DNA of 64,000 bases from Ascidia mentula. Taxonomy: Eukaryota > Chordata > Ascidiacea > Phlebobranchia > Ascidiidae. The DNA lies in assembly GCA_947561715.1 (NCBI GenBank), contig OX387204.1, positions 8,251,001-8,315,000 of the forward strand, read 5' to 3'. A program made the position numbers and the translations under genes. Positions within the stretch are counted from its first letter, which is position 1. The number at the start of each line of letters is the position of its first letter. This document shows positions 12,657 to 23,774 of the stretch, piece by piece. The notes beneath the pieces are model-generated. The model saw only the letters and a program-made list of their open reading frames with translations, had not been told where the DNA came from and did not search any database.

Positions 12657-14282
12657 TAACATCGAATACTAAAACATGGAAAGGAAACACCGCACCCACA
12701 AAGTGCGTCGTCACGCATGAGTAACACTTTACGCGAAATGGAAAATGCACTGGGCAAAATACGATTTTGGCGTTTTTTATGGGGCTTAAAAACCTATTAA
12801 ATCGAGCACAATTTAAATCTTTTTTGAAGAAACAAGATGTTTGCCCCCTCTTTTAAAATAAGTGGATGATTTTTAATTAATCGCGTCGCATCATTTTTTA
12901 CAGCGATTTGCTGTCTACTGCCATTGGGGTCGAAATATAAAAAAATAATAGCGCGCTTTTGCTGTTTGCAAGCATTGGAAGGCTGAAACCAGTAATATTA
13001 TCACTTTGCTTGTTATGTCAAATCAACTACTTGCTTGCTACTTTTTTCCTAGGACAGTATATCTGCACACAGTTATGTGGTGTTTTGAGAATATTTATTA
13101 TACAAAAGTCATTTTGACATAAAAAGTTGACAAACGATATAATGACTGCTTGTTTCTGCGATTTCTGTATCTTGTTGGATATTTTAATGAACTAAATTTT
13201 CATAATCAGTTAATATCAGGAAATACCAAGTTGGTACAGCTGAGCACAAATGTTGCCAGTAAAATCCAGCACAAAACAATATTTTTGTGCATATGGGTTT
13301 GAAAAAGTTAAGCCTTGACAAAATATATGTTGATTGCTTGAAAATACTCAAGGGCAGTGGGAATACTTCCAATATAAACCAACGAAAATTGGTATGTATG
13401 TGTTTACATGCAAACAAATTATGAAAACTTTTACCTTAACATGACATGTTTTTGTGGAATATACTCAGAAGAAGCATTTTATCAAAGAAATATCTACATC
13501 ACGTACTGTTGTGTTTTACTTATAACTGGTCTGCGAAGAAGACACATAGTGAAAAAGGTTATATTTGTATTTATCAAGTTCCAATTTGGCAAAAACAAAA
13601 GGCAATCGTGTTTTGTTCAACAAAATTTTCTATACTTTTAACTGTGTCATGTGCATTAAACCAAGTGTTATGATAAGAGTAAATAAATATACTTCTCTTA
13701 TATTGCAAAAGTTAAAAAAAAAACAATTTCCTTAAAAGATATCAGACTAATCAGCACTTAAAAGCCAAACTTTCTGACCAAAAAGCCAATATATAAAACC
13801 AAATATTTACACACAAAAACATCAAATAGAAAACTCAGTGATGTATGGGAAAAATATATAAATAACGTTAATGATATAACAAAAGCAGGTTCATTGCTAT
13901 TCACAGAGCATCGGCTCATATGTGGCATGAATTGCTCAGAACCAATGGAAAATAAAAAGGCGGCGCAAAAATTTTGAGGTTGACGAGAAGATGTATTGAT
14001 AATTTTTTCGCATGTAAGGTTAGAAACATACAGTTAAAAAATATATTTTAGTGCGTTATATTTAAAACTATCCCCCATATTTGTAAAGATTATGGACAAA
14101 ACTACTTGCATTTCACTGAAACCATTACGCTATGTCGCATTAACTTAAAGTTTTGCCCCGCTGAAAAATTCCAAAATCGTATTTAAGCCAATGCATTTTT
14201 CTTTTTGCATAAAGTGTTACTCATGCGTGACGAAAAAGATTTTCTGTTCCATTTTTTGGTTAGTATTCTATGGTTTCAGCAT
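12657..14282. mobile_element. Inverted-repeat-bounded spacer element, copy 2 (between units C and D)
   Basis: The left arm lies at about 12657-12775 and the right arm at about 14160-14282, with the same inverted sequences as copy 1. This copy is shorter (about 1.6 kb). The part corresponding to 8680-9080 of copy 1, including the octamer/ACGT cluster, is deleted around 13975. Confidence 0.5.
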
Positions 14283-14652
14283 AGTATACTCTATTTCAAT
14301 GTTCTATGAATGAAGGGTGCACTTGTGCCTCGTTTCTCTCATTGCGGTTGCGGTGTTGCAAGGGTGGTGGTTTTCCTGCCCAATTGGGCTGTTTTTTTAA
14401 ATCGAGTTGCGGGTTTTTTTTACGGGCTGTGCCAGTGGTTTATAGAGCGGATTGCAAATGACACATTCAACAAAACATTTTGAAACATTTTTACCTGGCA
14501 ACATTTGCTTTCATGGGATTTCATTATGTATCCAGCTTGTGTGCCCTGTGTTGTCTTTTGTCAAATTCATTATTCGTGTTTTGCCTTTTTGAGAGTTTTC
14601 GTTGCTGTTTCAGAACCAAACACCAAGGCTTGCCTGGATACCGTGACCTAAA

Positions 14653-14660
14653 TGACGTCA
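14653..14660. promoter_or_regulatory. Perfect CRE palindrome, unit D
   Basis: tgacgtca in the same unit position as in the other copies, upstream of gene copy C. Confidence 0.35.
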
Positions 14661-15912
14661 CAGTGAATTTGTGTTTACATGAGACATCAAAGGAATAGTA
14701 CAATCAGCACAGAACGTTGAATTGTAAATATTTGTAAAACAAAATATATCGATAAAGTGTTTTATACCTTCCATTGGAGATTAGATTTATGCGGCAGACG
14801 ATATATTGGCTCTACGCATTCTGCGTCGATGCTGCGATAAGATGGCAAATCACTATGTTACAGTTAGAAAACTTGACCACCGAACGTTTCCGGGTGTTTG
14901 ATACTCATTTGTAGTTGCTTGGGAAACAACTGAACATGTCTAATAAACAGCAAACCACTAGGTAGTTGTGCACAACGCTAGTTACGCGGGGTGATTTTGA
15001 CCAACATGTATTTTCCTGTGAGGTCGTTCATAATCGTGCATTGGTTTAGATACAAAATGTTTCTTAAGACATCTCCCCTCTGTAAAAACACAATTGTTTG
15101 GCACGTGACGAATACTTAAATGAACAACCAATATGTCATGATAACTGTTTGAGTTGTGCACCCCTGCCATCAGAGTAGGACAGATTACAACATATGAGCT
15201 ATTCAATTCGTTGTAAGTTTTACAGTTTTTTTGTTGCAAAATGTTACAAGAAAAGTTGACGTTTTTCAAAATAAACCGAATCATTGGAAAACATTCCAAG
15301 ACAAACCAAAAGGATGATAAAATATCAGTTTAATTGCTATTGACAATAACTGCATAATGGAAACGCAGTGAACATATAGACCTTTTGGTTGGTATACGCT
15401 GTGATTATTGTCACTAGCCCGTCGTCTAACTCCCACTAATACAAACAAAATATACACTCACTAAAGTTCAACGTAATTATTTCAGGAAACGTTTGGTTTG
15501 TATGTTACACATCCGTTGATAAATGTACAATAGTTTGTAACATGGGCGGAAATCCTTGGGAGCCCATGGGGCTTATTGTCCTCTTCAATATATCTGTTCG
15601 TGGGCGCATATCATGATTTTCCACCCAAAAAGAATCAATAAATTATTCGAAAGAAACAAAAAGAAAGTGTCCACATGACTCATCGTTTGCCTCTCTGTGA
15701 AGGTTCAAATATGCGCTCAATAGTCCAAGTCTGCAATTCTGTCGAAAAGCCCTAACAGCCTATACCCAAGTTTCGCTTTTAGTGTAAATTTTGTAGAGAA
15801 CAGAAAATCCTAATTGACACTTAAGCGATTGTTTAAAAAACGAGTTTGAACCAACACAAAATTATAGATAACCATGATACTCTGAGTCATCCTGTTGCTG
15901 CATTGTTGGTTA

Positions 15913-16428
15913 ATGCACTGATGTAGCGAAAACGACAACGACACACAGCACACAGCACACAGACACTAAATCTTTTCTTTATGCTTTCTTTGTTCACCTG
16001 TGTTGTTTATTTAAATCACTCTTGTTACTTATATACGCACATCCCATCGCACTTTTGTTTATGTTTCTATCTTTTCTCGCACGTTATTTTCACAAATTGT
16101 CGTTTTTGTATGTTTGCCACGTCGTCCCGTAACGCCCCATTGATTTCCGTGTACGTTGATTGGTTGGTTGGCCGGGGCAAAGCGGTGCTTTCGGTACGAC
16201 CCGGTTAGTTTTGAGAGGGGCGTCGTGCTGTACGGGGTGGGAGTGTCGCAAAACGAGTACCGATTGTTGTATTGGCTTTTACTGAGATATGCACGTTTTA
16301 CCGTCGTTTTAGCTGTTTATTAAGGAGAAGCCCATTTAGCGAACCAGCGTGAGAGACTTTGGCTTTAGTGGTGAGCCGTTATTGCAGGGTCCGGGCCGAA
16401 GTAGGAAATAATTCCGTGACAACACTTT
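15913..16428. mobile_element. LTR-like insertion in unit D
   Basis: The other units run directly from gttggttta to tttggataattatt. In unit D about 510 bp of unrelated, more GC-rich DNA interrupts this point. It begins near tgatgtagcgaaaacgacaa and ends near attccgtgacaaca, so a TG...CA solo LTR is possible. A short flanking repeat (cact) is the only target-duplication candidate. No coding sequence is recognised inside. The element class is uncertain. Confidence 0.4.
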
Positions 16429-16637
16429 GGATAATTATTATAGTGATAAACAAATTTTTATTACATATATAAATTTATTTTATTGTACAAGAAAAATATG
16501 CAAAAACAGAAATGTTATACGCCATATAGTAACAACAAGTGTTTGTTGTACAGAGACCAAGTGGTCGTTAACAATGAATAGTGTTTTTGCCAGAAGAGCT
16601 CTGTTTGCCTCATAAATGATACGTTTGTATCAAATAA

Positions 16638-17801
16638 TTAGAGGACTTGGATCTGTGGAAGATCATCAAGTTTGCTCAGCAGTTGCTCATCCAAATTGAT
16701 GATCATTCCCCTGTTTTCCATTCCAGCATAAAATCCAACCATGGAGTTCCCAATCGCATTCTATAAAACATATTTCTATTCAATAATTTCAAAAACACAT
16801 GAGCGTAGACAGATAATTCGGAAACTAACGCGATCAAAAACGTTGTCCAGAGTTTTCATGAGGCCTCCAATTTCATTGGAAAGCATCAGGTCCAACACAG
16901 TGTAGGGCTTCCCTTTTTTCTCATTGACTTCAGAGTCATCCTGTATAAAACGTATAAATCACTTTCTTGCCGTTACGTTTATCCACAGGTATCTCTATAC
17001 CGTTGTTGGCAAAGCTGCCTTCAGTTGATTAGACGCATTATCACCGGCAGCAATTGGTTCTTCCATCTAGCAATATACAATAAATTAAATCAAAAGATTT
17101 GTAAACAAATACTCAAAGGAAAAACAGACACATACGTTTTCGCCGACACTTGTGCTATCAAAGCTGCGGTGCACATCAACAACCAACCTCCCCTGGATTT
17201 TCTGCAAACGGCAGTTTTTGTTGTTAAAAACAAAAAACATCTTTGTGGAAAATATTCACACCGATTTGGAGCGTCTTTTACCCGGTTTCTCAACTCCAGT
17301 AACTTTTCCCTGCAAAATGAAACACAATAAAGTTTAGATATATCAAGTATACAACTTTAACAAAGTGGATATAATTTGAAAAGTACGGTTTATATTAAAT
17401 TAAAAACTCATTACAGCTTCATGAACTTTACCAGTGTAACACATACCGATTTGGAGCGTTTTTTCCTCGGTTTCTCAACTCCAGTAACTTTTGCCTGCAA
17501 AATAAAACACAATTAAGTTTAGTTATATCAAGTATACAACTTTAACAAAGTGGATATAAATAAAAAAAGGACAGTTTATATTAAACTAAAAACGCAACAC
17601 AGCTTTATGAAGTTTACCAGAGAAACTTCTTGTTCATCCGTTCCGTGTGCTGCTTCTATCACTTCCAACTCAAGAGGCATAGCCTTCGATACTTGCCGCA
17701 CTTTCTGCGAAAAGGTAAAAAAGTCAAAGCTAGTACGCAGTGTTACAGACAAGCGCAAGTCTTACTTTTGTAGCACTCTTTCTTCCGAAGCAATTTCCCA
17801 T
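16638..17801 (-). CDS. MGNC-start small protein, array copy D, with duplicated exon 3
   Basis: Eight exons on the minus strand: 17766-17801, 17618-17704, 17447-17494, 17262-17309, 17136-17201, 17001-17066, 16830-16940 and 16638-16760. Exon 3 is present twice (17447-17494 and 17262-17309). Each copy is 48 nt with its own acceptor and donor, so the basic segment is encoded twice in frame (KPRKKRSKS, then KPGKRRSKS). Exon 4 lacks nine bases (three codons) relative to the other copies. Predicted product is 194 residues ending QIQVL. Changes are all multiples of three, as expected for a selected reading frame. Whether both exon 3 copies are spliced in cannot be seen from DNA. Confidence 0.78.
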
Positions 17802-19819
17802 TGTTTTCTTGTAAGATATCTTTAAAACTTCACCTCAATAAATATAACCTCTTTCCTCTTTGATTTACTACACTCTCAAAATTTCCATTTTTGAAAACAC
17901 ATTTACTTGTCCATTGTTTTGCGTTGGTTGCGAGGATACGGTTCATTGTTACGTTTAACTTGTTTGGGGTCCAGTCAATCGTCACAATTACTACTTTATT
18001 GTACAACAAACCACTGCAATTGCCTGCATGACATGATATATTGTTGTTGCTGGTATGGTATAGGTCTTGTTTTACTGCGATTTGATGTAATTAATTAATT
18101 TTCTAAAGAAATATAACGTTACAACCTGAAGGAAGTAGTGTAGGACTAAAAGCAGAACGCGTGGTCAACAGTACAGTCCATAAACTTTAACATTCATTGG
18201 TATTTAAGGCGTTTTGCACAGTGACAACATTTGGATAATATAACAATATCCTAACTTCCCTTTTTCTTCCAGAGGATTAAAGTGCGGGAAACAAACTGTT
18301 TTAGCATCGAATACTAAAACATGGAATGGAAACACCGCAGCCAGAAAGTGCGTCGTCACGCATGAGTAATACTTTACGCGAAATGGAAAATGCACTGGGC
18401 AAAATACGATTTTGGCGTTTTTTAAGGGGCTTAAAAACCTATTAAATCAAGCACAATTTAAATCTTTTTTGAAGAAACAAGATGTTTGCCCCCTCTTTTA
18501 AAATAAGTGGATGATTTTTAATTAATCGCGTCGCATCATTTTTTACAGCGATTTGCTGTCTACTGCCATTGGGGTCGAAATATAAACAAATAGTAGCGCG
18601 CTTTTGCTGTTTGCAAGCATTGGAAGGCTGAAACCAGTAATATTATCACTTTGCTTGTTATGTCAAATCAACTACTTTGCTTGCTATTTTTTTCCTAGGA
18701 CAGTATCTCTGCACACAGTTATGTGGTGTTTTGAGAATATTTATTATGCAAAAGTCATTTTGACATAAAAAGTTAACAAACGATATAATGACTGCTTGTT
18801 TCTGGGATTTCTGCATCTTGTTCAAGATGGATATTATAATGAACTAAATTTTCATAATCAGTTAATATCAGGAAATACCAAGTTGGTACAGCTGAGCGCA
18901 AATGTTGCCAGTAAAATCCAGCACAAAACAACATTTTTGTGCAGATGGGTTTGAAAAAGTTAAGCCTTGACAAAATATATGTTGATTGCTTGAAAATATT
19001 CAAAGGCAGTGGGAACACTTCCAACATAAACCAACGAAAATTGGTATGTATGTGTTTACATGCAAAAATTCTGAAAACTTTTACTTCAACGTGACATGTT
19101 TCTTTGGAATATAGCCTACTCATTTTAATAAAGACATATCTACATCAAATTCTTATGTGTTTTACTTATAACTGGTCTGCAAAGAAGAAATATAGTGAAA
19201 AAGGTTATATTTGTATATATTATGTTCCAATTTGGGTAAAGCAAAAGGCAATTGTGTTTAGTTCAACAAAATATTAAATATTTTCAACTGTGTCATGAGC
19301 ATTAAACCTAGTGGTATGATAAGAGTAAAGAAATATATTTCTATTACGATGCAAAAGTTTAAAAAAAACAACTTCCTTTAAATTCAATGTGTTTTCTTTT
19401 TAGAGCTATCAGACTAATCAGCACTTAAAAGCCCAACTTTCTGACCTAAAAGCCAATATATACAATCAAATATTTATATACAAAAACATCAAATAGAAAA
19501 CTCAGTGATGTTTGGAAAAATATATAAATAAGGTTAATGATACAACAAAAGCAGGTTCATTGCTATTCACAGAGCATCGGCTCATATGTGGCATGAATTG
19601 CTCAGAACCAATGGAAAAAAAGGTGGCACAATAATTTATCTGATCATATCAATTTTTTTACATAATCACAACATTTATAAATATTTATTTACACAAAAAG
19701 ATGAAAAAAGGCCAAATTTAAATATAGTCAACCAAAGTAAATACAATTTGAAAATAAAGCCAAAAAAATTTGACCTTATGAAACATTTTGTTATACGCAA
19801 AAAAGCCATAATATTGGCG

Positions 19820-19879
19820 AGCTACAGACAGGGTGTGTACTCCCACTGTTTCGACCTGTAAGGTCTTATCAGTGCAGCT
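19820..19879 (-). ncRNA. Type I-like hammerhead ribozyme motif, complete but with a core change
   Basis: On the minus strand, stem I (19873-19879 pairing with 19820-19826, seven pairs with one G-U) leads into ctgataa (19866-19872). Stem II follows as gacct-tac-aggtc (19853-19865), then gaa, then stem III (acag...ctgt with an inner ggg/ccc; 19828-19849). Cleavage is expected after the C at 19827. The core reads CUGAUAA where the family has CUGAUGA. The changed base is G8, a catalytic position, so this copy is probably inactive. Confidence 0.65.
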
Positions 19880-20259
19880 GTTGAAGTGGCACTGTGCCAG
19901 CTTCTACACTAGCAGGCACACTAAATTCCACTTTGTGGTACCGTTCCGGTGAACGTCGATCTTTTGGGTAGCCTATACTGAGTACCAAACAACAGAGACG
20001 AACCACTGTGGAGCGCACTATGGCCAAACGGATCTGCTTGGTAACTGATAGCGCTAAACGCAAAAACACCTGTCTGCAGCTCGCCAATATTATGGCTTTT
20101 TTAGCACATATATTGCTTCACAGTGGTTCGTCTCTGTTGTTTGGTACTAAGTATAGGTTACCCAACAGATCGACGTTCACCGGAACGGTACCACAAAGTG
20201 GAATTTATTAGTGTGCCTGCTAGTGTAGAGGCTTCTAGCATGCACTGTGCCACTTCAAC

Positions 20260-20290
20260 AGCTGCACTGATGAGACCTTACAGGTCGAAC
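20260..20290 (+). ncRNA. Hammerhead ribozyme 5' half with intact CUGAUGA core
   Basis: The plus strand carries agctgca, ctgatga, a five-pair stem II (gacct/aggtc, loop tac) and gaa. The matching stem III end and cleavage site (ctgtc) with stem I partner tgcagct are at 20070-20081, upstream, as expected when tandem monomers are cut out of one transcript. One A after GAA is missing or replaced compared with the minus-strand copy. A further degraded half lies at 20402-20420. Confidence 0.55.
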
Positions 20291-21250
20291 AGGTCGTGGT
20301 TCGTCTCTGTTGTTTGGTACCAACAGATCGACGTTCACCTGAACGGTACCACAAAGTGGAATTTAGTGTGCCTGCTAGTGTAGAAGCCAGAACAGTGCCA
20401 CTTCAACAGCTGCACTGATGAGAACACCCTACGTAGGCTATACACAACGATGAATGCAAAATTGTGACCTGCGGCTCTGTTTTGTTCAGATATTAGGTTT
20501 CTGAATCCCATGATTGATTTTGAGGCAGGTATGCAAATCAAAAAAATTACGTAATCACTTGAATGAAGTAATTACATGTCTTACGTCGTCTTTGAGGTTG
20601 ACGCGATGATGTGTTGATAATTTTTCAGCATGTAAGGTTAGAAACACACAGTTAAACAATATATTTTAGCGCGTTATATTTAAAACCATCCTGATATTTG
20701 TAAAGATCATGACAAAACTACTTGCATTTCACTTAAACCCTTGCACTATGTCGCATTATCTTAAAGTTTTGCCACGCTGAAAACCGCCAAAATCGTATTT
20801 AAGCCAATGCATTTTTCATTTTGCATAAAGTGTTACTCATGCGTGACGAAAAAGATTTTCCGCTTCATGTTTTGGTTAGTATTCTATGGTTTCAGCATAA
20901 TATACTATATTTCAACGTTCTATGAATGAAGGGTACTTGTGCCTCGTTTCTCTCGTTGCGGGTGGCGGTTTTCCTGCCCAATTGGGCTGTTTTTTTTAAA
21001 TCGAGTTGCGGGTTTTTTTACGGGCTGTGCCAGTGTTTTATAGAGCGGATTGCAAATGACAAATTCAACAAAACACTTTGAAACATTTTTACCTGGCAAC
21101 GTTTGCTTTCATGGGATTTCGTTATGTATCCAGCTTGTGTGCCCTGTGTTGTCTTTTTTCAAATTTATTATTCGTGTTTTGCCTTTTTGAGAGTTTTCGT
21201 TGCTGTTTTAGAACCAAACACTAAGGCTTGCCTGGATACCGTGACCTAAA

Positions 21251-21258
21251 TGACGTCA
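21251..21258. promoter_or_regulatory. Perfect CRE palindrome, unit E
   Basis: tgacgtca in the same unit position, upstream of gene copy D. Confidence 0.35.
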
Positions 21259-22786
21259 CAGTGAATTTGTGTTTACATGAGACATCAAAGGAATAGTACA
21301 ACCAGCAAAGATCGTTGAATTGTAAATACAATATATTGAACGAATGTTTTTTTCCTTCCATTGCAGATTAGATTTATGCGGCAGACGATATATTGGCTCT
21401 GCGAATTCTGCGTCGATGCTGCGATCAGTTGGCAAATCACTATGTTACAGTTAGAAAACTTGACCACCGAAAGTTTCCGGGTGTTTGATACTCATTTTTA
21501 GTTGCTTGGGAAGAAACTGAACATGTCTAATAAACAGCAAACCACTAGGTAGGTGTGCACAACACTAGTTACGCGGGGTGATTTTGACCAACATGTATTT
21601 CCCTGTGAGGTCGTTCATAATCGTGCATTAGTTAAGATACAAAATGTTTCTTAAGACATCTCCCCTCTGTAAAAACACAAATGTTTGGCACGTGACGAAT
21701 ACCTAAATGAACAACCAATATGTCATGATAACTGTTTGAGTTGTGCACCCCTGCCATCAGAGTAGGACAGGTCACAACATATGAGCTATTCAATTCGTTG
21801 TAAGTTTTACTACTTGAAAGTTTTTTGTTGCAAAATGTTACAAGAAAAGTGGACGTTTTTCAAAATAAACCGAATCATTGGAAAACATTCCAAGACAAAC
21901 CAAAAGAACGATCAAATATCAGTTTAATTGCTATTAACAATAACTGCATAATGGAATCCCAGTGAACATACAGACCTATTGGTTGGTTTATGCTGTAATT
22001 AATGTCACGAGCCCGCCGTCTAACTCCCACTAATACAAACAAAATATACCCTCACCAAAGTTTAACGTAATTATTTCAGGAAACGTTTTGTTTGTTACTT
22101 ACACATCCGTTGATAAATGTACAATAGTTTGTAACATGGGCGGAAATCCTTGGGGGTGCAGGGGGCTTGTCCTCCTCAATATTTCAATTCGTGGGCGCAT
22201 AACATGATTTGTTCCACCCCCAAAACTCAATGATCTTTAATGTTTGGTATTTTAACTCCCTCGAATATTATAAATCGAATCCTCTAAATTAATGAATTAT
22301 TCGAAAGAAACAAAAAGAAAGTTTCTACATAACTCATCGTTTGCCTCTCTGTGAAGGTTCAAATATGCGCTCAATAGTCCAAGTCGCCAATTCTGTCGAA
22401 ACGCCTTAACAGCCTATACCCAAGTTACGCTTTTAGTGTAAATTTTGTAGAGAACAGAAAATCCTAATTGACATTTGAAGCGATTGTTCGAAAAACGAGT
22501 TTGAACCAACACGAAATTATAGATAACCATGATAATCTGAGTCATCATGTTGCTGCATTGTTGGTTTATACATCTTTGGATAATTATTATAGTGATAAAC
22601 AAATTTTTATTACTTATATATATTTGTTTAATTGTACAAGAAAAATATGCAAAAACAGAAATGTTATTCGCCATACAGTAACAACAAGTGTTTGTTGTAC
22701 AGAGACCAAGTGGTCGATAACAATAAATAGTGTTTTTGCCTGGAGAGCTCTGTTTGCCTCATAAATGATACGTTTGTATCTAATAA

Positions 22787-23774
22787 TTAGAGGATTTGGA
22801 TCTGCGGAAGATCATCAAGTTTGCTCAGCAGTTGCTCATCCAAATTGATGATCATTCCCCTGTTTTCGATTCCAGCATAAAATCCAACCATGGAGTTTCC
22901 AATCGCATTCTATAAAACATATTTCTATTCAATAATTTCAAAAACACATGAGCGTAGACAGATAATTCGGAAACTAACGCGATCGAAAACGTTGTCCAGA
23001 GTTTTCATGAGGCCTCCAATTTCATTGGAAAACATCATGTCCAACACAGTGTAGGGCTTCCCTTTTTTCTCATTGACTTCAGAATCATCCTGTACAAAGC
23101 GTATAAATCACTTTCTTGCCGTTACGTTTATCCACAAGTATCTCTATACCGTTGTTGGCAAAGCCGCCTTCAGTTGATTAGACGCATTATCACCGGCAGC
23201 AATTGGTTCTTCCATCTAGCAATATATAATAAATTAAATCAAAAGATTTTTAAACAAATACTCAAAGGAAAAACAGACACATACGTTTTCGCCGACACTT
23301 GTGCTATCAAAGCTGTGATGCACTTCAACTTTAACAGTAACCAACTTCCCCTGGATGTTCTGCAAACGGCAGTTTTTGTTGATAAAAACAAAAAAACATC
23401 TTTGTCGAAAATATTCATACCGATTTGGAGCGTCTTTTACCCGGTTTCTCAACTCCAGCAACTTTTTCCTGCAAAATAAAACACAATTAAGTTTAGTTAT
23501 ATCAAGTATACAACTTTAACAAAGTGGATATAAACAAAAAAGGACAGTTTATATTAAACTAAAAACTCAAGACAGCTTTATGAAGTTTACCAGAGGAACT
23601 TCTTGTTCATTCGTCCCGTGTGCTGCTTCTATCACTTCCAACTCAAGAGGCACATCCTTCGATACTTGCCGCACTTTCTGCGAAAAGGTAAAAAAGTCAA
23701 AGCTAATACGCAGTGTTACAGACAAGCGTAAGTCTTACTTTTGTAGCACTCTTTCTTCCGAAGCAATTTCCCAT
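22787..23774 (-). CDS. MGNC-start small protein, array copy E
   Basis: Exons are 23739-23774, 23591-23677, 23421-23468, 23285-23359, 23150-23215, 22979-23089 and 22787-22909 on the minus strand, giving 181 residues. The layout and intron lengths match copy A exactly. Replacements include Ala to Asp and Asp to Asn in exon 2, KIQGR to NIQGK in exon 4, and a C-terminus QIQIL. All splice sites are retained. This is the copy nearest RBM22, which reads in the opposite direction, so the two promoters share about 1 kb of intergenic DNA. Confidence 0.8.

Larger units (their letters stand above)
19797..20437. mobile_element. Foldback (inverted-repeat) element with hammerhead ribozyme sequences
   Basis: The left arm (19797-20013) is repeated in inverted orientation at 20062-20292. 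A third, truncated copy follows at about 20297-20430 in the same direction as the right arm. The centre (about 20014-20060) is unpaired. The flanks at both ends read tata, a possible target duplication. The repeated unit runs about 215 nt from a hammerhead cleavage site (after 20074) to the next hammerhead core (20260-20290). This is the size and layout of small retrozyme-like or Penelope-type repeats. No protein-coding sequence is recognised. Confidence 0.7.
18295..20900. mobile_element. Inverted-repeat-bounded spacer element, copy 3 (between units D and E), carrying a nested foldback insert
   Basis: The left arm is at about 18295-18422 and the right arm at about 20778-20900. This copy is longer (about 2.6 kb) because a foldback element of about 640 bp (19797-20437) sits inside it. 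Confidence 0.5.

Noticed and set aside
19869-20541. Several open frames around the foldback element
   Set aside because: They are translations of the inverted repeat arms in both directions. The repeat structure explains them.
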